NCBI GenBank assembly: GCA_918797485.1
Contig: CAKKNE010000005.1
Coordinates: 5,146,001-5,210,000, forward strand
Reading direction: 5' to 3'
DNA: 64,000 bases
Source: Pelagomonas calceolata
Taxonomy: Eukaryota; Sar; Pelagophyceae; Pelagomonadales; Pelagomonadaceae
The notes under the pieces were generated by a model, which was given only the letters and a program-made list of their open reading frames with translations, did no database searches and had not been told where the DNA came from. Positions 9,727-18,044 of this stretch are shown here, one piece after another. A program made the translations under genes and the position numbers. Numbering within the stretch: the first letter of the stretch is position 1; the number at the start of each line of letters is the position of its first letter.

Positions 9727-11204
9727 ATGCCACCCAAGAAGCAGACCACCGCAAGCGCCGGGCGCTTCGACCGCCTCCCCGCGGAACTAGTAAGGAGGTG
9801 CGCCGACTTCAGCGACGCGCCAGCCGCACTAAACCTCCACGAAGCCTGCAACAAAAACGCGTGCGGCGTAGCATTAGCATTAGCCTTCAAGAACGCGAAT
9901 GAACTGAGAAGGGCCGCGAGACTACGGACGGAGTCCGACGAGAACATGTTTAAAAGGTGGGAGTCGCTCGTGTGTCCGTTGCGATGTGTGGTTGTCGTGA
10001 TGAAAGAAAGCGCGGTGAGCCGCATCTTTCGCGGGGCCGCCAAGAGGGGCATCGAAGCGCTGTCGGAGCTCGACGCGTCGCGGGTGGACCTGGTCAACAG
10101 GAAGCGCGACGTGAACTGGCGCGTCATCGACAAGCACCTGCGCAAGGTCATGCGGGAGATGCCGCCCTCGCTCCAAGGTCTCTCGGAGTACGCGAACGAC
10201 GAGCAGTTTTTACAAGCGGCGCGGAGCGCCCTCGGGGACGCGGAGTCCGCCGACGCTCTCTTCAACGCGGCGATCGTCGCGCTACTCTTCGACGCGCGGT
10301 TACAAAGAGAATTGGGAACGGACTCGCCGGCGTGGTCCTGGATCGCGCGCCACGCGCGCATCCAGAACGCGTCCGAGCACGTGCCCGCCGGCGGTACCGC
10401 TGCGTATCAATTAGTCGTCGACTTTTGCATCGAGCTGGGCCAGCACGAAGCCTATGGCGAACGAAGCTGGACCCCGAGGACGGGCGACCAGGACCTCGCG
10501 CTGGTCTACGAGCGCGAGCGGCGCCAGCCGTTACCGGCGTGCGCGCGGCCGGAGAAGTACTTCTGCGACGGCTGCTTCGCGAAGGACATCCAGCCGCGCG
10601 ACATGGCGCGCGTCGCCGTCGCGTGCCCGCTCTGCTCTTACTCGCTCTGCGCCGCGTGCGGCGAGGGCGTCGCCGACCACGTCTGCGACAGCCGCTGCGT
10701 GCCGGCCCGCGTCCCTTGCCTTGCCTTGCCTTCCCTCGGCGTCGACGGCGCGGCGATGGCGTCGGCGTCGCGTGCGCGTCCGATGGCGTGAAGGCCAAGG
10801 CGTCGCGTCGATGGCGTCGCGTGCACGCCGTCGAGGAGACGCCGGCGACGTGGCGTTGCGGTCTCGGCGATGGCGTGGAGGGAGACGAGTACATTCGCGT
10901 CGCCGACTTCGAGGTCAAAAACGCACAGGTCCACTTCGGAGTCAAGGTCGAGCTCATCACGTTCATGCAGCGGTTCATGACGGCGTGTATCGACTGTCCT
11001 GACTTAATAAGGACGGACGCGCGGCTCGCCGCGAACGTCGCTTTGCACGCGCGCCTGGCCGACCAAAGGCGCTGGATCCGGACGGTGGACCGCGACCGGA
11101 TGGTCGCGCGGCGAAAGCTTCGCGAGGGCGGCCGCGCGCACGCCGAGTTCTTGGCTGAGACGTACGCGCGGAACCCGTTCGCGTCTGGCTCGGAAAGATG
11201 GTAG
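9727..11204 (+). CDS. Cys-cluster protein with an F-box-like N-terminus (two exons)
   Basis: The coding sequence appears to be join(9727..10698, 10881..11204), 431 residues. Exon 1 opens with FDRLPAELVRRCADFSDAPA, which resembles an F-box-like helix pair, and ends in a Cys-rich cluster at residues 278-324 (FCDGCFAKDI, ACPLCSYSLCAACGEG, HVCDSRC) that should bind zinc. The frame then degenerates into simple sequence and resumes in another frame at GDEYIRVADFEVK. Removing a 182-nt GT-AG intron joins the two cleanly in phase 0. Exon 2 is helical and charged and ends FASGSERW. No orthologue is recognised. A ubiquitin-ligase adaptor role is only a guess. Confidence 0.6.
10699..10880 (+). other. Intron (182 nt) with repeated CGATGGCGT units
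   Basis: The GT at 10699 and AG at 10879-10880 restore the reading frame. The intron is low-complexity: CGATGGCGT or a close variant appears four times, and positions 10801-10816 hold an exact reverse-complement copy of the 16-mer CGCCATCGACGCGACG found in other introns of this window. Confidence 0.55.
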
Positions 11205-11353
11205 ATTAAGACAACAAGTTATTCACGGCTCCTCCTGCCGCTGCCACGCGGGAAGCGGCGACGGGCGTCCTCTTCCCTTCGACTCGCACGGTTGCAGCGA
11301 TGACGTGCTGGCGGGGAAAAGACGCCACCTCCACGCCATCGACGCGAAGTAAC

Positions 11354-12238
11354 TCACGCGTCCAGCGGCTCGTCGCGCGTCCAGTCCGATACCACCTCGC
11401 GGTACGACTTCACCTCCCCCTGCTCGAGCACGCCGGCTTCCAACAACGCCCGCGTGCAGTCGTCGATGACCCGTGAAGGCATGCGCACGCCCGGGCCCCA
11501 TGTGACGCCCGCGAGCCACTCGGCGACATCGTCGGACTTCAGATGATAATCCGCGGCGATGGCGTCGATATCAGCAGAGGAGATCCGCGAAGCTTTTTCG
11601 TAGACGCTCCCCAAAACCTCCGAGACCTCGTCGCGTCTCGAACGCGCGACTTCCGGCGTACACACCACCGCGAAGCACGGCCACGGCGTAGGGACCTCCG
11701 CGACTCTGCTCCACTCGCCGCTATCCACCAAAGGTTTCGTCGTGAATTTCTCCCACATAAATAAATCCGCTTCTTTGTTCTTCAGAGCTATCCGAGCGCC
11801 CTGCAAGTCGCCGACCACCTCAAATAACGGATCGGGCGCCCCGCGCTGCCGCGCCGCCACGAGGGCCATGAGGTGGCTCCCGCTGCCCATCCTACTGACC
11901 GCATACCTCGAATCCAGAGACGGCTCCGAACCTGCGAGCGCGTGCACGCCCCATGTTAATGGAGTGTCCACAAACGACCCCACGATCGTCACGTCGCCCT
12001 TATGTGCAAACAACGTGGCGGCCTCCGTTAATAAAATAGCAACATCTAATTCATCTTCTCTCAATTTTTGGGCCATCGCACCGCTCCCGCCCGGGTGCTC
12101 ACTCCACGCGAAGCCTCCGTTCGCGGCGGCTTGCCTTATGGGGTAGTTGAAGTGCTCGGGCACGCCGCCCACTCTTAACAGAGAGAGGGGGCGGCGCGGC
12201 GGCGGCGTCCTCCTGAGCTGTACTAGGGCGCGGCGCAT
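11354..12238 (-). CDS. Ca3427-like periplasmic-binding-fold protein
   Basis: A 294-residue protein. LLRVGGVPEHFNYPIRQA, SEHPGGSGAM, LREDELDVAILLTEAA and DTPLTWGVHALAG follow the pattern of the Ca3427-like group of the NMT1/THI5-type binding-protein fold (LRVGGVPEHFNYP...GGTGAM...GELDIAVILTEG). The family's ligand is not established. ABC-transporter-like solute binding is the usual inference, but the protein is a stand-alone eukaryotic one. An N-terminal Arg/Pro-rich leader could target an organelle. The stop codon lies inside a perfect GTGAGT donor; splicing 11308-11357 would replace the end by about 28 other residues and stop at 11223. The frame is also open upstream to 12757, but this looks non-coding. 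Confidence 0.7.
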   Translation of the reverse strand: MRRALVQLRRTPPPRRPLSLLRVGGVPEHFNYPIRQAAANGGFAWSEHPGGSGAMAQKLREDELDVAILLTEAATLFAHKGDVTIVGSFVDTPLTWGVHALAGSEPSLDSRYAVSRMGSGSHLMALVAARQRGAPDPLFEVVGDLQGARIALKNKEADLFMWEKFTTKPLVDSGEWSRVAEVPTPWPCFAVVCTPEVARSRRDEVSEVLGSVYEKASRISSADIDAIAADYHLKSDDVAEWLAGVTWGPGVRMPSRVIDDCTRALLEAGVLEQGEVKSYREVVSDWTRDEPLDA

Positions 12239-12646
12239 CGTTTTGGTTTGAGAGGCAAAGGGGCTCTCGGTGCAAGTGTCGCTTTTAGAGCGTCTGCGCC
12301 TGCTACAGCGATGGCTGCAGCTAGGAGGCGATGTTCTGGGAGCAGTAATATGACCAATCTGCGTTCCAAAACGCAGCTGCGTGCTTTGCTTGCTGCGGCT
12401 TGCAGGCATTCCTAGTGTCTTACAGACCGCTAGCTCGGCTTTGTCGCGTTTGTAAGCGGGGTCACCGAGCGGCCTAAAAATCGATTGGAGGACAGGTTCG
12501 GGTTCGGCATCAACCGCAAGCGCAAAAAAGTCGACGCCGAGACCCTGTAACATTGATAAAAAGCTTTCCAGAGTTTCCCAACTTTGAGGCTGTGAAACCC
12601 TACGGCGCGCGTGACGCCGGCGACGCGACGCGGGAATCATTAAATT
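12239..12646. promoter_or_regulatory. Divergent intergenic region
   Basis: A 408-bp region between the Ca3427-like gene and the DUF2985-like gene. It contains a dyad copy at 12412-12433. Confidence 0.5.
12412..12433 (-). repeat. Dyad element copy 2
   Basis: It reads CTAGTGTCTTACAGACCGC and then TAG on the plus strand. It is 174 bp from the minus ATG at 12238 and 213 bp from the plus ATG at 12647. Confidence 0.7.
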
Positions 12647-13468
12647 ATGATCTCGACGCTCGAGCTCACGAAGGCGGCGTCGCAGAAGGAGGGCTCCCAC
12701 TACGGCGCGACAAAGGGCTCCGACGCGACCGAGGGCCCGCCACCCGACGCGACGCATTCCGAGCGCTTCCGCGACAATTTGTTTGCCTTTTTAGATGGCC
12801 CTTGCATGTTTAAGGTGAACATCGCGAACATCATCATTATTATCGTGAACGGCGCGTTCTTCTTCTGCCTGCTCGTCGGGATGCAGACGATGTGCACGCC
12901 CCTCCTAAACTGCCAGCCGCGGAACTGGTGGCTGAACTGGTCGATCCAGCTGCTCAACGTGAATTTCACGTTCGGCGCGCTCGTGGCGCTGCCGTGGCGC
13001 CTCGCGAATAGTTGGCACCTCTGGGGCCTCGCGTGTCCCGGCCGCGCGAACGACGACGGTCTCGACTTGTACGGCCGCGAGACGGAGGAGATCTGGTTCC
13101 ACATCCCCAAGAACCACCGCCGCGGCATCAACGCGATCTTCCTGGGCAACGCGGTCTCGCAGTTCGTCAACCACGCCATGCGCTGCGTGTACCACACGTA
13201 CGCGACGTCGAACGAGATGCCCGGCCAGGTCCTCGTGAACGTCTTCTTCATCCTGGCCTTCGTCCTCGCGGGGTGGGGCGCGGTCTACCTCGCGCGGCGG
13301 GAGGCGGCCCTCCGGAAGGCGCAGCCCGGGCGCTGGGCCGACCCGTTGGGCGACGCGATCAAGGCGGCGCGGGCCTGGTGCCGGGAGCGCTGTGGCGGCG
13401 ACGCCGACGCGGCCGAGAAGGAGCCCCTCGTCGAAAATCGGTCGTCGAGCCGCGGCGACGACGCATAG
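12647..13468 (+). CDS. DUF2985-like multi-pass membrane protein
   Basis: A 273-residue protein with about four hydrophobic segments (IANIIIIIVNGAFFFCLLVG near residue 60, a second around NVNFTFGALVALPW, a third near AIFLGNAVSQF, a fourth VLVNVFFILAFVLAGWG). The block NWWLNWSIQLLNVNFTFGAL followed by PWRLANSWHLW resembles the NWWLEINSQILN...PWR..DLYWL signature I recall for DUF2985, a membrane family of fungi and algae with unknown function. The tail is charged and ends with a K-E-P-L-V motif of the kind used in acidic-dileucine sorting. The family call rests on motif resemblance. Confidence 0.6.
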   Translation: MISTLELTKAASQKEGSHYGATKGSDATEGPPPDATHSERFRDNLFAFLDGPCMFKVNIANIIIIIVNGAFFFCLLVGMQTMCTPLLNCQPRNWWLNWSIQLLNVNFTFGALVALPWRLANSWHLWGLACPGRANDDGLDLYGRETEEIWFHIPKNHRRGINAIFLGNAVSQFVNHAMRCVYHTYATSNEMPGQVLVNVFFILAFVLAGWGAVYLARREAALRKAQPGRWADPLGDAIKAARAWCRERCGGDADAAEKEPLVENRSSSRGDDA

Positions 13469-13575
13469 GGATAAGTATCACGAGAGAGTAGAGAGAGCGA
13501 GTAGCTTATTGTGCCCACCCCCAGGTAGTACGGACCCCGGAACGCTTCGCCACTGTGTCTACGGGATCACCAATA

Positions 13576-13598
13576 GCTAGTCCAAGTAACACACTAGC
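13576..13598 (+). repeat. Dyad element copy (degenerate)
   Basis: It reads CTAGTCCAAGTAACACACTAG. It is 67 bp upstream of the ATG at 13665 and oriented towards that gene. The 3' half matches the other copies well; the 5' half is degenerate. Confidence 0.45.
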
Positions 13599-13664
13599 AA
13601 GCACAGAGAGCCGCTTTTCAGGCGCTGTGCGCTCTCGCGGCGGTCGCAGGGCTGCCCCAGCACG

Positions 13665-14480
13665 ATGGGAGGCGCCTGGAGAGGACGACGAAGAAAAGCA
13701 GCGCTCCTCCTCGTCGCGGGACGGGCCTGGGCCGCGAGCAGGGAACGCTGCGACTACACGACCCCCGCCGGCGTCGACTGCACGACGTGTCCGAGAGGGA
13801 GATTTAGGCCCATCGAGTACGGCGCCGAGTTGGGAACGGCTCGACGGGAATGCAAGGAGTGCCCGCGCGGCCGTTATGAATTGGAGGCCGGCGCGGTCGG
13901 CGAGTGCTCGGGCAAGTGCCCACTGGGCAAGTACTCCGACACGCTCGGCGCGAGGACCGAGGACGACTGCAAATATTGCCCGCCCGGAACTTATGGAAGC
14001 ACGGAGGCGTTAGGTAATAGAGCCTGCACGGCCGAATGCCCCGCGGGAAGGTACAGCCTCGAGCCCGGTCTGTACGCGGCGACGCAGTGCAAGCCCTGCC
14101 CGCCGGGGTTGAGGACGGGCCAGTGCGAGGACCCGCACATCACGCGGAAAGGCTTCTTCGACTCCACCAGTGGTGAAATTAATGAGAATGCACACGCGTA
14201 TATCATCGACAACGAGGCCGTCGCGCGGCCGGGCGACCGGTCGCCCTTCGACTTCGGGCCGAAGGACACGCCTTCCGGAACATTCTGGGTCGGCGCCGGC
14301 GGGTTTGTGGGAGGCAAGCAGGCCGAGGGCCGGCCGAACCCGGATCGAGAACAACGCTTCGACCCGATCCACAAGACGTGGAACCCGGCCCTGGAGAACA
14401 CGGCGGGCCGCACGAATCGCGTGTTCGACAACGAGGCCGGGGCCGACTCGGACACGCGCGGGAACTACGAGGGCTGGTAA
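13665..14480 (+). CDS. Secreted Cys-rich protein with TNFR/ephrin-receptor-like repeats
   Basis: A 271-residue protein with a signal peptide (RKAALLLVAGRAWA) and four C-x2-C-P-x-G-x-[YF] modules between residues 30 and 145 (CTTCPRGRF, CKECPRGRY, CKYCPPGTYG, CKPCPPGL). These are typical of GCC2/GCC3 and ephrin-receptor-like Cys-rich repeats. The remaining 120 residues are polar, without a membrane anchor, so the protein is probably secreted or wall-associated. The stop codon is only 3 bp from the stop of the convergent helicase gene. Confidence 0.75.
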   Translation: MGGAWRGRRRKAALLLVAGRAWAASRERCDYTTPAGVDCTTCPRGRFRPIEYGAELGTARRECKECPRGRYELEAGAVGECSGKCPLGKYSDTLGARTEDDCKYCPPGTYGSTEALGNRACTAECPAGRYSLEPGLYAATQCKPCPPGLRTGQCEDPHITRKGFFDSTSGEINENAHAYIIDNEAVARPGDRSPFDFGPKDTPSGTFWVGAGGFVGGKQAEGRPNPDREQRFDPIHKTWNPALENTAGRTNRVFDNEAGADSDTRGNYEGW

Positions 14481-14483
14481 CAT

Positions 14484-15773
14484 TCACATTCTATACTTCC
14501 AGAGCTCGTCCGCGTCTTCGACGGTCTCGAAGACAATATCAAGGGGACTGGCGAACGCGGCGACGGCCTTCGCATCCCTATGAGCGGCGATCGTGCAGCA
14601 CAATCCAAAACCGCCGGCGCGCGCCGTGCGGCCGGCCACGTGCAAATAGTCGTCGCACGTCGCCGGGCGGCCCAAACTCAAGACGACGTCGACGCCATTC
14701 AAGTCGAGGCCTCGTATTTCGTTCGGCGCCAGCACGTCCACCTCATCGTAGCCGCTCTTCTTCAAAAAACGCGACACGCGGTCGGGGTCGCCGTCGTTGA
14801 CTACCACTAAAGGACGCGCCGCATTTAGCGAATCGAGCGCCGTCCTCAAGGCATCGAGGTCCGGCTCGCCCGGCCCGCGGTCCCAGAAACTTGATATGAC
14901 GTGTTTTAGGGATGACGGCGCCGTTACCGCTCTTCCATTTGATGGCGGCTCCGTGCCGCGTATCACATTTATGGGAGACCGCGGCTTTGAGGGCGCCGCG
15001 TCCCTCAGGATGTCGTCGATGTGGCGCCTCAAAGGTCGGCCCACCGTCGCCGACGCTCCAATAACTTGCGCGTCCGGCCGTCTCTGTATAAAACGTCTCA
15101 ATATCTTCGCCGCGGGCCTTTCCCGCCGATGCTTCTTCTGCTCCGCCGCCGCGTAGCGCCCCGGCGCGCGCAACAATGCGTCGACCTCATCCAACACAAT
15201 CACATCAATCGACTCTAGATCGTCCTCTGCTTTTAGTACTTCCTTCGGCGTATGCACTGCAAAGCTCTCTGTGAATTGATCGACGACTTCCGCGATCTGG
15301 TCCGCTAGACTTGTACTCGGCGTGAGGACGAGCACGCGCTTTTTCAGTAGTGGTAGCGCGTACGCGAGCGTTTTTCCGGACCCCGTCTCCGCGTGGAGCA
15401 CGCCGTCTTTACCTGATTTTAATGCTTGGAACGCCGCCGCCTGGATCGGCGTCGGGTTTTTGTGTGGTAGGCGCTGCTGCGTTTCGCTGTCGAGGCCCAG
15501 CGAGGCCCAGGAGCCTGCCTGCGGTGCTTCTGCGTCCGCGCCGTCGGCCTCGAGTAATCGTTCGATCAATGCTGCCTTGGTGCCGCTGACTCGCAGCCCT
15601 CGCGCGCGGCATTTGTCCTTGAGTTCCGGTACGCGCAGCGCCGCGAGCGCTTCGGCGCTCGTGTCGACGGCATCGCTCGCTGCTCGAAGCTGCAGCGGGG
15701 TTGTATGCCTTACGAGGTGCCAGGCGTTGCAGCGCGTGAGCAACAGTGCGGCAACACGGAGCACTGCAACCAT
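14484..15773 (-). CDS. SAP-domain DEAD-box RNA helicase, probably organellar
   Basis: A 429-residue protein. A hydrophobic leader (MVAVLRVAALLLTRCNAWHL) suggests import into the plastid. A SAP-like helix pair follows (LRVPELKDKCRARGLRVSGT). Helicase motifs: Q-motif region NPTPIQAAAF, motif I AETGSGKT, motif Ia TPSTSLADQ, motif II VLDEVDALL (DEVD instead of DEAD), motif III GASATVGRP, and motif VI HVAGRTARAGG. The C-terminal RecA lobe is short. The expected role is RNA remodelling in organelle RNA metabolism or ribosome assembly. An earlier ATG at 15893 is open but would bury the leader. Confidence 0.85.
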   Translation of the reverse strand: MVAVLRVAALLLTRCNAWHLVRHTTPLQLRAASDAVDTSAEALAALRVPELKDKCRARGLRVSGTKAALIERLLEADGADAEAPQAGSWASLGLDSETQQRLPHKNPTPIQAAAFQALKSGKDGVLHAETGSGKTLAYALPLLKKRVLVLTPSTSLADQIAEVVDQFTESFAVHTPKEVLKAEDDLESIDVIVLDEVDALLRAPGRYAAAEQKKHRRERPAAKILRRFIQRRPDAQVIGASATVGRPLRRHIDDILRDAAPSKPRSPINVIRGTEPPSNGRAVTAPSSLKHVISSFWDRGPGEPDLDALRTALDSLNAARPLVVVNDGDPDRVSRFLKKSGYDEVDVLAPNEIRGLDLNGVDVVLSLGRPATCDDYLHVAGRTARAGGFGLCCTIAAHRDAKAVAAFASPLDIVFETVEDADELWKYRM

Positions 15774-16148
15774 GGTCGTCGTGTAACGAAGAAATACAAT
15801 GTCTGCAGCGAGTCTGACCTTCAATTCAGCTAGACAAAAGCTGTTTTCTAGTGTGTTACAAGCCGCTAGCCCTTCGAGTTGCCTAAAACGCACAACGAGC
15901 GTAAATCGAGCGGCAAACAGCCTCCCGTTTCGTTAACATTAATTCGAGCATCTCTGCGGCCGTGCGCCAGCGCTTCGAGCCGCAAAACGCTTGCAAAGCG
16001 GCTGGGCTCGAAGCAACCATTTGCAGGGCTGCACGCTGCTCCAGCGCTGCGAGCCAGCACACGCTTGCAAGTGCTGGGCTCAAAAGCACCCATTTGCAGA
16101 GCTGGACGACGCCACTTTACGCCATCGACGCGACAGCAACATACTACA
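15774..16148. promoter_or_regulatory. Divergent intergenic region with a 74-bp duplication
   Basis: It holds the dyad copy at 15848-15870, an imperfect 74-bp direct repeat (15967-16040 and 16041-16104, each with CGCTTGCAA and CATTTGCAG), and a copy of the intron-associated 16-mer at 16120-16135, ending 13 bp before the ALG13 ATG. The last may mark a 5'-UTR intron. Confidence 0.5.
15848..15870 (-). repeat. Dyad element copy 3
   Basis: It reads CTAGTGTGTTACAAGCCGC and then TAGC on the plus strand. It is 75 bp upstream of the helicase ATG at 15773 and oriented towards it; the ALG13 ATG is 279 bp away. Confidence 0.65.
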
Positions 16149-16649
16149 ATGCCGCGCCGCGTCTTCGTGACCGTCGGCACGACGTCCTTCGACGCACTGA
16201 TCGCAGCAACAACAACACCAGAATTCGCAAACGCGTTAGAAAAGCTGGCCTTCGACGAGCTGCGGCTCCAGGTCGGCCGCGGCGCCGCGCCGACCGACAC
16301 CGACCGCGTCTCCTGGTTCCGCTTCGCGCCGACGATAACGGAAGAGATGCGCGCGGCGGACGTCGTTATAAGTCATGCGGGCGCCGGCTCCATCCTCGAG
16401 GCGCTGGAGCTCGGCAAGCGACTCGTCGTGTGCGTGAACGAGAAGCTCATGGACAACCACCAGGCCGAATTAGCAACAGCGCTCGAAGCGCGGGGCCACG
16501 TCGTCGTCTCAACCGTCGACGACGTGGCCGATGCGTTACAAAGGGTCGTGGCGACGCGGCCGGCGCCATATGAGCGGGGCGACGCGGCACCGTTCCGAGC
16601 TCTTGTGGAAGACGAGATGCGCACTAGGAGACAATGTTTAATATGTTAA
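16149..16649 (+). CDS. ALG13: ALG13-type UDP-GlcNAc transferase catalytic subunit
   Basis: A 166-residue protein matching the glycosyltransferase-28 C-terminal fold. It opens with RRVFVTVGTTSFDALI, has DVVISHAGAGSILEAL (the nucleotide-sugar-binding loop) near residue 75, and NEKLMDNHQAELATAL near residue 100. These are signature stretches of ALG13, which with membrane-bound ALG14 adds the second GlcNAc to dolichol-PP-GlcNAc on the cytosolic ER face. The length fits stand-alone ALG13. The start is set by the first ATG that gives the conserved N-terminus. Only 6 bp separate its stop from the next, convergent gene. Confidence 0.9.
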   Translation: MPRRVFVTVGTTSFDALIAATTTPEFANALEKLAFDELRLQVGRGAAPTDTDRVSWFRFAPTITEEMRAADVVISHAGAGSILEALELGKRLVVCVNEKLMDNHQAELATALEARGHVVVSTVDDVADALQRVVATRPAPYERGDAAPFRALVEDEMRTRRQCLIC

Positions 16650-16655
16650 TGGTCA

Positions 16656-17555
16656 TCATCGCATCTCCCCCGAAAGCACCGTCGCCTTCAGCACGAGATA
16701 CACAAAGAAGCACGACGTAATCGCCACCAATGGTATCTTCTGGAGGCAGTCCGACACCCTCTGAAACAAATTGAGGAAGAGGCACAGTAAGACCACAAGC
16801 GCCGTGGCCGCCAGCGCCCCTGTCACGAGCGCCAAAGGACCGATCGCGCCGCCCGCCAGCATCGGCACGAAGAGCGTCAGATCGTCGAGCGACCCGCAGA
16901 AGGCCACGACGATGAGCGTGCGCATGGAGGACGTGTCCATCTCTTCCTCGTCGTCGTCGTCTTCGTTGTCGTCTCCTGAGTCGTTCGCCTCTAGATCGAC
17001 GTCCTCCAGTGTTTCGTGCAGCGGCGACGCCGTCGGTTTTTCATCGGAACCCTCGGCGCGCGCGGCGCGCGGCGGCGAGTCGTCGGAGCCCTCGGAGCGC
17101 ACCTCGAGCATTTCGACTCCGTTGACATCATCCTCGTCATCGATGGATTTTTTGGAGGGAAACGGCTTCTTCTCCGACGTCGGCGTCTGCTCGTAGCCCC
17201 CCTTTGGTGCGTAGCAGCACATTTCTCTCTCTTCAAACTCCTCCAACAGTAATTTGATGGAATAGAGGCCTAACCCACCGGCAGCAATGCACGTCAGCAA
17301 TCGCTCCGACGAGAAGTGGTGCAGGTGCACCCAGGCGTCCAACGCTTCTTCGCCACTTCGAGCGATCAAGAAGGCCAGCATGGTCTGCAGGAGACATATC
17401 ACGCAATAGACGAAAATGTTCCGGCCCCGCTCTACTCGTGATCTCTCACGTGTTAAAAATTTGGCGAACCAGAGGACGTCGTCTATCGATGATGCAGTTT
17501 TGAGCACAAAGGCCTCGGCGGCCTGGGCCGCGAAGAGGGCGGCCTCGTCCCTCAT
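16656..17555 (-). CDS. LysE/CadD-like membrane transporter, paralogue A
   Basis: A 299-residue protein with two inverted-type membrane halves. The first has ASSIDDVLWFAKFL, the second LIVVAFCGSLDDLTLFVPML. The D-D motif at the start of a helix in each half recalls the N-I-D-D motif of CadD/LysE-superfamily exporters. An acidic cytosolic loop (DDNEDDDDEEEMD) separates the halves. The gene at 45138-45866 has the same organisation (GADDCVWLSPFL and LVVAFLGTMDDLVVYF), so the two are probably paralogues. The substrate (metal ion or amino acid) cannot be read from sequence. Confidence 0.65.
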   Translation of the reverse strand: MRDEAALFAAQAAEAFVLKTASSIDDVLWFAKFLTRERSRVERGRNIFVYCVICLLQTMLAFLIARSGEEALDAWVHLHHFSSERLLTCIAAGGLGLYSIKLLLEEFEEREMCCYAPKGGYEQTPTSEKKPFPSKKSIDDEDDVNGVEMLEVRSEGSDDSPPRAARAEGSDEKPTASPLHETLEDVDLEANDSGDDNEDDDDEEEMDTSSMRTLIVVAFCGSLDDLTLFVPMLAGGAIGPLALVTGALAATALVVLLCLFLNLFQRVSDCLQKIPLVAITSCFFVYLVLKATVLSGEMR

Positions 17556-18044
17556 TCTTGTTTACGGTTGTTGTAGCTTGGGAAACTCGGTGCCGCAGGC
17601 GTGCGCCGGTCCTCAGTGGTGTCCCGGTGCCTCGTGTGCCGTGTGTCCGGCCCGCGGCTGGCTGCTACCGCAAAAAAAATATAGTTAGCTAGATTTTTTG
17701 GTTCTGCTTGTGAGGCCCAATTTGACGCTCGCCGGTCGTCCTACGTCGAGCTGGGGTCGCTGGCACACTGATGTGAGACCACAGCAGCTGGAGAATTGCT
17801 TGGCGTCGCGTACGCTGGCGGCGGCGCAACGATCGACGCGACTTTGGCCCGCTGGCCTCGGGTTTTTTTTATCGATCCATGCGAGGAGGCGGCTCGCACA
17901 AGTACCCAGCAGTCCCCCCGCGCACCGAACTGGCCACGTCAGCCGGCGGGACCCGCACGAAATGGCGAAATGGCCATGCCATCGCAAAGCTTAGCCAGCC
18001 ATCGCAGCCCAAAAGCCTGGTGGGCTTGCCCGAGGGCCCGCACC
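17556..18044. promoter_or_regulatory. Divergent intergenic region
   Basis: A 489-bp region between a minus-strand transporter and the plus-strand lectin gene. It includes A/T-rich stretches near 17670 and 17865. No dyad copy or RNA is recognised. Confidence 0.4.
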
